Part shown: positions 34,170-45,954 of the stretch, one piece after another | Position numbering within the stretch: position 1 is the stretch's first letter | Layout: each line of letters starts with the position of its first letter | Assembly: GCF_001723175.1 (NCBI RefSeq) | Contig: NC_064652.1 | Span: 434,001 to 498,000 of the forward strand | DNA: 64,000 nucleotides | From: Penicillium oxalicum | Lineage: Eukaryota > Ascomycota > Eurotiomycetes > Eurotiales > Aspergillaceae | Direction: 5' to 3' | Position numbers and translations under genes: made by a program | Notes under the pieces: model-generated | What the model saw: only the letters and a program-made list of their open reading frames with translations | Databases searched by the model: none | Told to the model about the DNA's origin: nothing

Positions 34170-34762
34170 AACAAGAAGGGCACTTAAGAGAAATTTTCAA
34201 CGAATTCACCAATTTCTGACTATCAAGTCAACTTCAAATTTCAAACTGGAATATCAATCTCCCGGGACATACACATAAATTCAAGAAGGGCCATGGGCAT
34301 GATATCTTGAAAAGGTAATTTGTAGCCAAAAAAATCCTGACCGTCAACCGATTGAAGTCCAGGAATTTGATGTAGTTGGTCATGGATCAGAAAAAAATAA
34401 ACCTGAAGGAGTGTGTGGAACGAGAACTTGGTTTTTTTTTTTCTTTTTTTCCCCCTTCAAGTAGATCATAAGGTCCAGGATAAGATCCTGCAGATGGTGC
34501 TCGAGACTCGCTCGACGCTATTCCTACCATTACTTTTTTCGAAAGTTTCCACTCGTAGGTTTGGATCTATTGAAATGTCTTTCAAGCGACCTTAATGTAC
34601 ATTCGTTCACTGATCATCCCCGTTCAGTGGGATCAGAGTCAATACAGGAAAAAAAAAACCGCCATTCACACTCGTTCACGCATCCCCAGGGTCTCTCAGC
34701 CCACTACCTGGCAAGCTTCCAATCTCTCAGCCAGACGGAAGCTACCAAACGAGTCCTTACCC
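34170..34762. other. Convergent 3' flanks
   Basis: About 590 bp, with a T run at about 34430-34449. No gene supported. Confidence 0.5.
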
Positions 34763-36749
34763 TCACTCTTCCTCTCCCTCATCCACTTCCTCTTCCACAG
34801 TCAACAACGGCGCTCTCTCGTGGTCAGTACCCTCCTCGGATTGGAACCGCCGACCCGCGAGCGTGACATATCCCACGAGGATGACCCCGACGACGAATCC
34901 AGCCACCACGAGGCCAACATTGATGGGGACCGGGTTACCGTCGAATGGCCCGTGCGTCAGGGAGTCAAGCCAGTACTGGGAGAAATTGACCATCCCGGAT
35001 AGACAGATGATTGTTCCATAGACTCGACCGAAAGTGGCGAAGCCGAAGACCTTGGTTGCGTAGTCCCTGTGATTCATGTGTCAGCTAGTCGTGTCGATTG
35101 AGTAGTACATGGGGATCAGGGGGGGAGAGAGAAAGTAAAATAAGGCAGAACATACGACATGGCTGAATAGTATAGAGGGCGTAGTAAAACGAACAGAATG
35201 ACCGTCCAATAGCCCGCCCACATGGCTGGAATTGAATTAAGAATGCCGATGCTTGTAGTCAGAAACACGATCAGACTCAGAGTCGCCGGGACACTCAGAC
35301 GATCCAACAAGCTTCCGATCAAAGGCGTAGAGAGGATTCCACCGATCGGCAAGGCGACATCGAAAAAGTCATTGATGCGCTGGGCGCTCTCGTCGGAACC
35401 GAGCATGTACTCATATTGAGTGCGGATCGTGGCAATGAAATAGTTCATCCGCACCATCTGAATGACCGTCATCAAGGTAATCAAGATGAACCACGGTGTC
35501 ATCATCTGTTTGTGAGCGGGTAATCCGTGTAAAACACCCCAGACTTGACTGATTTGGTGACGATCCTCTTCGCGCTCCGCCCGTTGGAGTCGCTCATCTT
35601 CGTCGCCGAGAACTTCGTTGATATTCTCGATCATCTCCTGGCGCCGCTCGGCACGTCGGCTGCGCACGCGCTGCAATTCTCGATCACTGTCAATATCCTG
35701 ATCGGAATCGTGCACGTCGCGCATCGGGTCCTCGGCTTTGTGGATTTGATCTTCCAAGCGCATGGTGGTGTAGTAATCCCGTGTCGGCATGAATGTCAAG
35801 AGTGCCAAGAGAATGATCACCGGCACGGCCAGGTAGCCCAGGAAAAACTTGTCAGGGGTGAAGGTCTGGTCTGAGATCTCATATACCAACCGGTAGAGGA
35901 GAAAAACGGCAGCGGACGCATCGAAGGCTCCGGTGACCAGCGCGACAATGGTTCCCGCGGATTTTGGAAAGGCGTTTGCGATTTGAAAGGAGGGCACAAA
36001 GATAAAAGTGCCTCCAAAGGCGAGGAAAAAGTTGCCCATCACAAAGCCCTGGAAGTGAGGCCAGAGGAACGAAAATGCCAGAAGGATACTTCCAATGGTC
36101 AAAGATAAACTACCGATCAGACCGCAGATCCGTGATCCATAGTGGTCGAGGATAGTCCCCACGGGTAACGCCGAGACGTTGGCCGTGATGGACGCGATGG
36201 TGAAACACAGATTCAATCTGTTCCATCTTGTCAGTAGGGATGTCTCACAAGTACCTTCCTACAAGACACACAGGCGCTCACCTCAGATCTTGTTGCACAC
36301 ACAGCTTGACTCCGTCGCGGACCTCCTCTTCTGTGCACAGGTCATGGTAGACCCCCTCTTCAACGAGGACCGGTTTCAGCGCTGCATATCCAAAGAGAAT
36401 CCCTGAGGCGAGCCAGCATGCGAAGATAGTAAATACGACCTGCGCTGGAAAAAAAAAATTAGTATGGCAGCCCTCCAACCGATTTCCACATTTCTCTTTC
36501 GCTAATTTTTTTTGGCTCTTTCTGGGAGGGAGGTATTTGAAATGATGTGCGCATACCCAATCTTCGTGCCGCAGAGACTTGATACGCGGGTAAGGCGGGC
36601 GGCTGGTCCTCTAACGGCACCGGCTGCGTTGGTGGCTGGAGCACATCATAACTAATCTTGCGAGCAATGGGATGGAAATCCTCATCGATTTCCACATCTG
36701 GCTCGACATCCACACCTTCCAAGGGAGTGACGTGCTGCACGAGCGACAT
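34763..36749 (-). CDS. fmp42: MFS transporter, Fmp42/SLC43-like
   Basis: Four exons (36749-36557, 36444-36282, 36217-35156, 35066-34763) encode 573 residues. An acidic cytosolic N-terminus (about 64 residues) precedes 12 predicted helices. The first is VVFTIFACWLASGILFGYAAL, followed by the loop LVEEGVYHDLC. A conserved MFS loop-2-like motif reads GTILDHYGSRICGLIG. A long charged central loop (DQDIDSDRELQRVRSRRAERR region) separates the two six-helix halves, and the tail is acidic. This layout and the sequence resemble yeast Fmp42 and the SLC43 (LAT3/LAT4) group, which in animals carries neutral amino acids by facilitated diffusion. The substrate and the membrane (vacuolar, plasma or mitochondrial) are not settled for fungi. 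Confidence 0.88.
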
Positions 36750-38148
36750 GGCTCGCTATGATGCGCAGGACGGGCAACAGGAGGGTGGTCACGAGTGAAG
36801 CTTCGTGCAGAATTGGGTTCCTGGAAGCTCTGGCGGATTGGCCTCGTGTTTTTTGTGGGGCTCCTGCAGCCTGACAGCCTAACGGCCCAACTGTTAAGCT
36901 GATCTGAGTTGCTTGTTCTGAGAGCCTTGGTGGAGGAGGTGCAAGCGCTGGACATGGACTACATGACGGAGAGTTTCGTTGTCACCAGTTACTGGGACGA
37001 TCGATGCGTCACGGTCACGAGATGCATCAAAAACGAAAACTGGACAGTCGACGAGGCGTGTGAATGTGTTTTGTCTTGTTTTCATTTCATTACAAAAGTC
37101 GTGTAACTTACAAGGTCGTCCATCACCTGATATCAGGTCATATTACGAACGAAGCGGGTTCCTCACTTCTGTCTTTACTGCTACGGTTCCCTTTTGAAAG
37201 GCGACGGGTGATGGCCCAACTGCCGTAGCGAAGTGGCGTTAGGATTATTTGCCGATCCGCGATAAGCTCCCTCGAAACAGCGGATTTGGTCCGGCCGAGG
37301 GGTTGCATGTCATGATGAGATCAAAAGTCCACAGAGAAGGCGCTCATCGCCGAGGATCACCCACTCCGGGTCGAAGGGTTAAAGGTTGCTGCGCCAAGTC
37401 ACCAGACATCGCTTCATCTACATACGTGAAGTCCTCCTGAGCTTTCCAGGTTGATTTTCCCTTGCATGCAGCCATTCCAAGAGGCCAATGACCTCACTAC
37501 TGTGCATCGTGAGACTGGACCTTTGCGAGCGAGCGACAGACAACGTCGTTACGCCCCTTCGTAGACATGACTTTGCCCGGTCGGCAATTTCTGCGAGACT
37601 GTCAATGTCGGTTCCAGAGTCAATTGAACACTCTGTATTATCCCACTATGGTAATGATGGGTACGAATTCGTACGAAGCTGGACTTTTGAACTTGGGTGT
37701 AGAGGGGCTGGAGCTACATGTGAGATTCTTTCAACATTGACTCACTCAGAGAACTTGCGAGAACTTTTGATTCAACCGGGCCCGATTTGAGTCACTCAAC
37801 AGTCGTACCGTGTAGATACTCCACACACCGCCTGTGTCATAACTTCTCTGAACTCGGATGCACCAACAGCTCATGAGAAATCTCTAGATGGTTCGTGATA
37901 CTCCCGGTGGCAAGCCAATTCACCCAATAGGTTGTACAGACTGCAGACAAGGTGACCAGGATCTACCGCCAGATCTAGGCCCCGTGTCATATCACGTGAT
38001 GCATCGAAACGCGGAGAAGCATCTCCGAGAAACTAGAGCATGCCAGCGACATGGAGGGCATGCCAGTGATCATGCCGATAATCATCATCTTCTGAATCTA
38101 GAGAGCTGTACAGATATCTAGAAGCATCTAAGCAACCCGGTCATAGGC
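36750..38148. other. Divergent intergenic region, fmp42 and hsp30
   Basis: About 1.4 kb with no supported gene. It holds the 10-bp palindrome ATCACGTGAT (E-box-like) at 37991-38000 and two copies of GCATGCCA at about 38039-38068, upstream of the small heat-shock gene. Confidence 0.5.
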
Positions 38149-38157
38149 TATATAATA
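38149..38157 (+). promoter_or_regulatory. TATA box of the small heat-shock gene
   Basis: CTATATAATA about 190 bp upstream of the hsp30 start codon, followed by a CT/AAG-rich leader. Position and sequence suit a strong inducible promoter. Split GAA/TTC/TCTAGAA words at about 38115-38131 might be heat-shock elements but do not form a perfect consensus. Confidence 0.5.
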
Positions 38158-38342
38158 CCCCCCAAACACGTCCCCAATATTCTCGTTCATCAGACATCAT
38201 CAAGCAAGAATCAGAATCACAATCAAAAGACACTGCAATCGCGAAAAGCCTTTACTACTACTCTCCATCAAGTGCAAGTCTCTGAACTTTTCCAAGAACT
38301 CCTTTGATTGTTCAAATCCAAAGTTCAAACACAAAACACACA

Positions 38343-38861
38343 ATGTCTCTCTTCCGAACCAGCTTCCCTTCCACCGGCGACTTCGCCCCTCTCTTCCGTC
38401 TCCTAGACGACTATGACAACCACCGAAGCCATGGCCAGTCTGCCATCCGCGGCTTCGCTCCCAAGTTCGACGTCCGTGAAAGCGAATCAGCCTTCCACTT
38501 GGACGGTGAGCTGCCCGGAATTGCTCAAGAAGACATCAACATTGAGTTCACCGACCCACAAACCTTGGTCGTGAAGGGCCGGACCGAGCGCGAATACCAC
38601 CACTCCTCGGAGCCGTCCAAGGACCAGTCCAACACCGAACAAGCCGTCGAGACTGCCGACAAGGCTTCCAAGAATAACAAGTCGGTCGGCCAGCACCGCT
38701 ACTGGGCCAGCGAGCGCAGTGTCGGAGAATTCTCGCGGACCTTCTCGTTCCCGAACCGCGTGGACCAGGACCATGTCAAGGCCAGTCTGAAGAATGGCAT
38801 CCTGTCCATTCTGGTGCCCAAGGCCACGGCCTCGGCGACCAAGAAGATTACCATTGAGTGA
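38343..38861 (+). CDS. hsp30: Small heat-shock protein, Hsp20/alpha-crystallin (Hsp30 type)
   Basis: Intronless 172-residue protein. It starts MSLFRTSFPSTGDFAPLFRLLDDYD, the usual fungal Hsp30 N-terminus. The alpha-crystallin domain runs from about residue 40 to 160 (FDVRESESAFHLDGELPG, EFTDPQTLVVKGRTER, GEFSRTFSFPNRVDQDHVKASLKNGILSILVPKA). A charged insertion of about 35 residues (EPSKDQSNTEQ...NNKSVGQ) interrupts it, which is typical of this fungal subgroup. It is an ATP-independent holdase that binds unfolding proteins as an oligomer, in the cytosol or at membranes. Lack of introns fits a gene that must be expressed when heat blocks splicing. A TATA box lies upstream. Confidence 0.96.
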   Translation: MSLFRTSFPSTGDFAPLFRLLDDYDNHRSHGQSAIRGFAPKFDVRESESAFHLDGELPGIAQEDINIEFTDPQTLVVKGRTEREYHHSSEPSKDQSNTEQAVETADKASKNNKSVGQHRYWASERSVGEFSRTFSFPNRVDQDHVKASLKNGILSILVPKATASATKKITIE

Positions 38862-40146
38862 GCGGTTTAGCGACTATCGTGTCGGCATTGCCTGACTCGG
38901 TCGGATTTACCTTTCTTCTGTTCACTTTTATGATGCAGCGTTGGAGTATTTTGATCTTGTGATCTCATTTATGAGCGTACACTTTCAATCCTTTGCATGA
39001 GCGTGGTCTATCCTGTGACGTTCCTTGATTTTTTTTCTTGGGCCTACTTGTTTGTCGAGTTGCGACCGGCATTCATTCGTTGTTCGCATAGCTGTGGCGT
39101 GGATGTTGACTTTTTGGGGGTGATTTTTCATGTCACTATTGATAATGTGCTAATACACTCCTTCAATCCTTTTTACCATGTTCTTGGAAAGAAACTTCTT
39201 TCTCTTTCTAATTCACTAGTTGACTTGAAATTGACTTTTCAATCTAGAGATAAATCTGGATGTTTGCATCTAGCCAACCAAATATCTAGCTATAAGGATT
39301 AATTCTATAGTTGCACGTCTCTAAGAAACTCGAAACCCTACCAAATCAGGTAGATTATCTTCCCATATTTTATGTGTACTTTTATATAATACTTTTATAT
39401 AATCAGCACAGCATCCCCATCTTTCCACTCAACTATTATCCAAATGAACAAATTGCTCAACATGAACTCTTCCAAAATGTTCTATACCCACGGATCCACC
39501 AATCAAATAAATGCCAGTGCTGTCCAAGCCCCCTCTGAGAACCAATTGTATCACCGGCACCACCCGGAATCAAGTGGCAAAGCCAAAGAAAAAGACTGCC
39601 CTTCCCCACCTCCACTTCGACTGTATTTCCACTCCAGTGCATTCGAAGAGACCCACTTTTTCAACTCAAGTCCAACATGATCGTTCTCCTCATCTGACCG
39701 CTCAGGAAATTCCTCGTTCTCCGCACCACCCGTCCGCCTTGTGGTCCTGATTGCGCGTCGAGAAACGGGCCAGGTGATTCATTACAACCTGGGTTGCTGG
39801 GAGAGACCTTCAAAGAGTCATCGCGCTTGCTGCTACATATGTAACAGCTAGATACACACATACACACATACAGACGCGCGAAGACAGTGTGCACCATACA
39901 CACTTCCACGACCATCAACTTGGAGGACACACCGAGTATCGCGCCCAAGCACAGTCTCCAGAGGACTCCATTCTGATATATCGTGATATTATCGCCCCAC
40001 GACCCGGCACAGGACCATTTTCCTTTCCCTTTTTCCTTTACCAGAATCTCGTCTCATCTTTTTCTTTTTCCTCTGTCTTCACTCGCACCCCATCCAAACG
40101 GGCCCGGCCGCGCAATCACGAAAATCACACCCCCTCCAGCGCCATC
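38862..40146. other. Intergenic between hsp30 and FAM32A-like gene
   Basis: About 1.3 kb. AT-rich at 39000-39500, then pyrimidine-rich leader from about 40010. Short dinucleotide runs (ACACAT) at about 39853-39872. No gene supported. Confidence 0.5.
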
Positions 40147-40844
40147 ATGGCCCCAGACGAATACGCCACAGGCGGAGGCGGCAAACTCAAGCTCAAAGGA
40201 AGCAAAGTCAGCGACGGACGCGTGGAAAAGAAGAAAAAGAAGAAGAACAAGACAAAGCAAGACGGTACCACCGACCCGACCGGAAATGCGCCGGGTGAAT
40301 CGCAACCAGATCGAGAATCCGAACAACTCGCCTCTCAGCAGCAGCATGAAAAGCCGGACCCCAACGAAATTGATCCGCGTCGATCAAATTCTCGAGATCG
40401 GGACGAGGACCGCGGAGCAATGGTTGCTAAAACCGAGGCAGAGAGAAGGTATGAGGAGATGAGGCGGAGACGGGTAAGTGAAGATATTCGGTTGATTTTT
40501 TGTCAATACTTTTTTTTGTTTAAGGGGGGGGGGGGGGGGGGGGTGTTGACGTTTGGTTGGCCTCGACCCCGACACTGGTGTATTCATGTATTGACAGAGA
40601 TGGCTGACGCATTGTTTCGGGACTCGTCTCGGTTGACGGAGAGATATAGTTACAAGAACGATTGAAAAAAGAAGGGATCAAATCGCACAAGGAACGGGTC
40701 GAAGAGTTGAATAAGTATCTCAGTCGATTGAGTGAGCATCATGATATGTACGTGTGGAGAATTGACTCGCTATCTTTCTTCATTGTCGAGAAGGAATTGA
40801 GAACTGACACCTTGTGGTCTAGGCCGAAGATTGGACCTGGTTAG
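40147..40844 (+). CDS. FAM32A-like (DUF1754) basic nuclear protein
   Basis: Three exons (40147-40473, 40650-40747, 40823-40844) encode 148 residues. The pattern is diagnostic: GGGGKLKLKGSK near the start, a poly-lysine stretch (KKKKKKNKTKQDG), an acidic/polar linker, TEAERRYEEMRRRR, then LQERLKKEGIKSHKERVEELNKYLSRLSEHHDMPKIGPG. The last seven residues (MPKIGPG) come from a 22-nt terminal exon and complete the family's C-terminus, which confirms all splice sites. In humans FAM32A is a spliceosomal factor whose C-terminal tail enters the catalytic centre and promotes exon ligation; the retained PKIGPG tail suggests the same role. Intron 1 contains a 20-G run. It converges with the AN1 gene. Confidence 0.93.
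40524..40543 (+). repeat. Poly-G run (20) in FAM32A-like intron 1
   Basis: An uninterrupted run of 20 G on the transcribed-sense strand, 50 nt inside the intron. Confidence 0.9.
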
Positions 40845-41607
40845 TGCAGGGCACAAATGCGGAAGAAACAGTTTTACTTCTTCTTTGTGTTACACGCCGC
40901 GATCAAAAGCGATTGGTCAGCTTGGAAACATCATTGCCATCCCTACGAAGCACAGTCTGGTACCTGTTGGATTGCAACACTCTGTGCAATCTACAACAGG
41001 TGACTTTTCACAGTCGGACAGCGACGGGGATCATGATCTTGCTACCGTAGCAATCAAACTGGAGCTGGGGCAGAATTTGAAGAATATAATATATGTATGG
41101 TGGGCTAATCCAGAAACAACAACGCTCCGAGGAGTGGTATCGTCTCCCCGGAAACTCTATGTTGATATCCTGAGAAGACTCGAGTTCAACCAAAAGAAAA
41201 CCAAAGCGCAAAAGAAGCCGAAAAAGAAAACCATGCCCAACGGTATGCGAAAATAAAAAGTCCCAGAGGCAGCCGATGGAAATTGGCCGGCGGCGGGACG
41301 AGGTAATATAAAGCCGTTAAGAACGCCCCGACGATGGTAACACCTCCTGTGGCAAAGATAGCGGCTCGCGAGATAGAAAAGGGATGTCCCCCGAATCAAA
41401 GTCCGAGTGACGAACTCGCAAGAACAAGAATTGGAAGACAAGGAAAAAGAATCAAGGCAAACACCGCGCTAAAATCCCATCGGCATTATGGGGGCGCCAG
41501 CCTATACGCCGGGGAACAGCGTAGAAGAGAGAGAGAAAGAGAGAGAGGGCGAAGAGACAAGGGAGGAGGTTCTCGAAACTCTGAATCGAGAACCCCAAAT
41601 CTTCCCC
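40845..41607. other. Convergent 3' flanks
   Basis: About 760 bp between the FAM32A-like stop and the AN1 stop. A frame of 141 codons overlaps the end of the FAM32A gene but has no recognisable domain. A GA-rich microsatellite lies at about 41527-41548. Confidence 0.5.
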
Positions 41608-41826
41608 TTATACACCCTTGACAACGACTGTTCGTTCGCTGTTCAGCTTGTCGGCGTTGCGAGCATGTGATTCCTTCTTGCAATCCTCCAGCCCGGTACA
41701 GGAGTGGGCTTCGAGCATGCGGTGCTTTGAGCAAAAGTGGCCGTGGCAAAAACTGCAGTCTCCGACGATCCGCTGTGCCGCTTCCTTGCACTCCTTGAAA
41801 TTGCAACGAGGCTTGCGAGGTGCCAT
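41608..41826 (-). CDS. Small AN1-type zinc finger protein
   Basis: Single-exon 72-residue protein. It is almost entirely one AN1 zinc finger, with all eight ligands in place: Cys8, Cys13, Cys24, Cys27, Cys32, His35, His41 and Cys43 (IVGDCSFCHGHFCSKHRMLEAHSC), then a charged tail ending ERTVVVKGV. AN1 fingers bind ubiquitin, ubiquitin-like domains or Cdc48-linked partners in stress responses; yeast Tmc1/Cuz1 are comparable, though larger. The start was set at the Met directly before PRKPRCNF; an upstream in-frame Met adds only a Ser/Thr-rich stretch. The upstream region is CT-rich on the coding strand, as in many fungal leaders. Confidence 0.85.
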   Translation of the reverse strand: MAPRKPRCNFKECKEAAQRIVGDCSFCHGHFCSKHRMLEAHSCTGLEDCKKESHARNADKLNSERTVVVKGV

Positions 41827-44556
41827 GATGGTGGTGGTGGTGGTGGCGATGGGCGGTGAGGAGAAAGACGGTAGATGGTTCACAGGGTCTCCAAGTCTCG
41901 GAAGAGGAGAGGAGACAGAGAGTGAGGGTATGTGAGAGGGAGGGTGGAAAGGAAGAAAGAGAGGCGCTAGGTGCCGATTATGAAGCTAAGAAGGATTCTA
42001 AGCGACGGCGAGAGGATGAAGCACGGTCGAATGGAGCGTGAGTCAGGAGACAGGTGGTCGCAATGGCTAGCGCCGAGGACGGGTCGTGAGGAGGAGCCGT
42101 GCGGAGAAGGGTGAGGCGTGACCGCTGATAAGGAATCGAAGATTGGGAGAGGGACCCTTGGAAAATGGAGTTGATCTTATCGCGAGAGAGAAGAAGGGGG
42201 TTTCAGAGGTGTGATGGAAGAGAAATGGAATTGGAAAGATGAGGATGAGAGAAGGTAGATAAGAGGAGGAAGGAAAGGGAGAAAGACGTCAATGTTGGGT
42301 TTGGGGTGGTGCCGGTGGGAAGTAGATGATGTAAAGGCGTAAAGGGGAAGGAGGATCGTACTCCGATGGAGGCGAGATGGGGGCCCGGCGAGTATATAAG
42401 CTAATCTCCAGAGACTACGACTGCAATGCATACGATCCACGATGAAGAGAGAGCCAGAAAGAGGGAGAAGAGCCCGGGATCGGAACGGACGGGACCAAAG
42501 GAATCTCCACCAGATGCAGGCAAGGACGATTTGAAAAATGGTTGAACAAAGTAAAAGGCCGAAAGCCAAAGAAGTCAAAAAAAAGAAGAAATTAATAATA
42601 ATAAAAAAAGGAAAAAAAAAAGTCTAAAGTACAAGTTAGAAAGAGGACTGGATCCAGGGTTGAAAAAAGGCCGGGAGAACACCCAGTGGGTTGCATAGGG
42701 TGTCATTTGTCAAGACAGTCGCGGAGAGATGACCAATTCCTTATTGTCCAGATCTAGAAGAATTCTACGTGCTGTCGGAGACAAGTAACTCGCACTGACT
42801 GAGATACGTTACTGCGCTGGTGCATACGTCGATCCATACATCGGGACTGGGAGTGCTGCATGAGTGGATGGCGGTCGGCTGAGTCAGTCGAAGTGAGGCG
42901 AATCCGGAGCGAACAGGCTGCCGGAGATAGTTCGCTCGGGCAAGGAGAGAAGACCCAGGTCCCCGAGTTGAGAATCGGGACGATGATCGTAGATCAGTCG
43001 TACATGACTGTCAAGTTGGTTTTGCGCCAATGGGTTTGAAAATCCACAGGTGCCCCCAGTTAGGTTGCCTTTTGGCAGCTCATCGATGCTCTCCGTCGGT
43101 TCTCTTCTGTTAATCCCCCCGTTGTATGGACGAGAAGTCTTAGCTCTGCTCTGATGCAGTGGTGGTCCTCTGCATCTGCCAATCTAGTACATCATATGCA
43201 TGGCGTACGGTGTAGGGGTACGGGGATATATTCTAGAGCATTGCCAATGACTGCTGATTCAGGTTCAGATTCAGATTGCGAATTGATCCATTGAGACTGA
43301 CCTGCCATCCTGAACGAATGGTTTCAGCCGCCCGATCCTGAGCCTCGGAACCCATCCAGAATGAATCAGGCATCGGCCATGCTTCAAGCGAACCGGGGGC
43401 CGCTCGGTTTCACGATGGCTCCTCCGGGGGGAGGCGTGATCAGGCAGTGGGGGGAGAAGAAGTGACGGAATCAGCCACAGCGTGGAGGCGAGAGCGGGTC
43501 TCGTCCCAGAAGGTTCGATGGGCAACGCCGTTCTTCTTGTCCTTGATGGATCCGCAACTTTGCCCTCTTCTTTGGGATCACCATCACCCGCCATGGATCT
43601 GACTCACGGCCGGCCGAGAGGCGGTCGAGGGATCGCAAATGATTGTTGGCTTCATCGAGAGTCTGATGGAAGTTGGGAAACCGTTATCACCTGACGTGGT
43701 TAAGCTGGACCAGCACCTGGAATCACGTTACCACCCGTTCGGTTGGGTACTACAGTAGTTCAGCCACTCTCTACGTATCATCTGCCCTGCACCCACCATT
43801 GATCCGAGAGCGATCATGCCCCCCCCCCCAAGTATTTGGTCGTGGTGCATCCCCTTCCATAACTAATCGGAGCTGCTTGGGGCTATGATCATTGACCACC
43901 TTGAATGGGGAAAGTCTCGCCTCCCCCGTGTTGAGTGTTTGGGACTTAAAACATTCCCAACTGACGATGCGGTGACGCCTCTCCTTTTTGCCCCCCTCAA
44001 GCACAGGGCGGTGCAGCGCAAAGGTCCCAGTCCAAATGTATTCCGCCCAGCGCCCCAAAAGCGACGAACCGACGCCCCGAGTTCCCCCCATGGTTCAGCA
44101 TTCTTTCTAGTCCCAGATATTTAGGGGAGATTTGGGTACGCCCCGGGGCGATCGTGGATCCTGGTCTCGAGTCCACTACTGTATACTCCTACCGACAATA
44201 CTCCTACTCCTGGCACAGAGGAGTCACGCACGGCCTTCTCTCTTCCAAGGCGGCTGATCTCGAATTTGAGGAACAGTCTAATTATGAGGGACCAATATCC
44301 AGTGTTCTGTACAGCCGATGGCCCAGTTGCACTTTTGAAATCTAAAACGGGAGACCCGAGACTTCAAATGCCTCGTCTCTTGAACCTTTTGCGAGTCCCC
44401 TCTTCCGACCCCTCGCCGTGCCTTGGCTTTTACTGTAGATGGGGTCGGAGATCTCCCCGTATGCGGCGTCGCAGGTGTCTGGTGTGAGCCTAAATATGGC
44501 AGACGCTGACTTGATTGCTGCTCCCTCTTTCTCTTTTGCTCGGCTTGCACGCGACC

Positions 44557-44604
44557 CCACCCAGCAGGCCACCCAGCAGGCCACCCAGCAGGCCACCCAG
44601 CAGG
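44557..44604. repeat. 12-bp tandem repeat, 4 perfect copies
   Basis: Four exact head-to-tail copies of CCACCCAGCAGG. The unit length is a multiple of three, so every frame stays open; on the minus strand it reads as a repeated Gly-Trp-Pro-Ala. Confidence 0.95.
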
Positions 44605-45891
44605 CCGGGACTGTGAGAGTTGAGTCGAGTGATACCCTAGACGAGGGGACGACACGACAGTACGTGTGCTGTGATCGGAATGCGGCCATCGGTCCGTGCG
44701 GGGGGAGTGCTGGACTGCGCCCGCAGCCAAAGCATCAGCGGTGGGAACAGGGTTGTCTTGTTATCGCGTGTTATCATCGCGAACAAGTGAAGGTCAATCG
44801 AATGAGCTGACTCGGATGGAGCTGGTCAGAAATCAATCGCATCGAAAAAACGGGCATCCGCCTCTCTATCTGAGGGGCGAGACTGGGCGAAAGCCAACTT
44901 CCAGTTCCTCGAATGTCTCTCTCTAGGTCCAGACAAATAGGAGAAGTTTTCGAAACCAGCCATGAATTTGTGAATCCTGGACCATGTTGCTGTGGGTTGC
45001 AGTAATTATTGACGCGGCGGATCTACACGTTTTTCATGCAATATCCCCATTTATTGTCATCTCCATATCATCGCTTCTCCTCATTGCGACTATCGTTTTG
45101 CTAGTCAGACTAATTGGGGTTGGACGAGTGGAGCGGGGAGACGATCGATCCCCCCGTGACTGGATCCTTCACGTGAGAGTCGGAGAGGAGGGTCGAGCCC
45201 GTGACGGCCGTGTCCGCTGACTTGGCTGACTTTGCTGACTTGGCTCATTCTCTGCAGAGACAGGCACAGAGACCGTTGGTAGAGATCAAGTGGCAGTTTC
45301 ATCAGTACTCGACAGAGTCGGACACTGTAGAATTTGCAATGTTGAGCTTGGTGCACGTTGGCCATGATGGAGGGAAGGCAAGTCCAGTCAGTCCGGATGG
45401 AGTACCAGAAAGACCCGCCGGATGACATTGTATAGCAGATTCACGGTGGAATCCATTCATCTTGAATCCCCTGTCAGTGCATATCATCTCACACGAGGTT
45501 AGGTTTTTTTTGGCGACTTGAGTGGATTAGCAACAATTAGTCAGGCAAACCAAGTCGATGTACTGTACTAACCTTGGTCCTATTTGGTCCTTCCATTTCG
45601 GGTGCCGAGGTCAGTGAGGTAACGTGATGGTCGTGGCCTTTTGCTCAGGGCATCCACGTCTGCATCTTGATCTCATCTTTTCAACCTCCCTAAAGAAAAA
45701 GAAAAAAAAAAAAGGACCACTGCGTCCCGTCCGGACCCTCACCCAGATGGTAAATCAAAAAGACAAAACTGAAACAAAAAGAAAAAGGGAGAAGAAATGA
45801 GGAAGAGATAAAGAAAAGTAACAAAAAGGGGAGGATGGAAAACATCCATTCCAGTACCCTGGTTCACACCCGTCCATCCTTTAAATCAACC

Positions 45892-45893
<2 letters not shown>

Positions 45894-45954
<61 letters not shown>
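45894..45954. repeat. Compound CT/AC microsatellite
   Basis: About 18 CT units run directly into 12 AC units. Confidence 0.95.

Noticed and set aside
44278..44730. 150-codon minus-strand frame with Gly-Trp-Pro-Ala repeats
   Set aside because: Kept open by the 12-bp tandem repeat; no further coding evidence. Reported only as a repeat.
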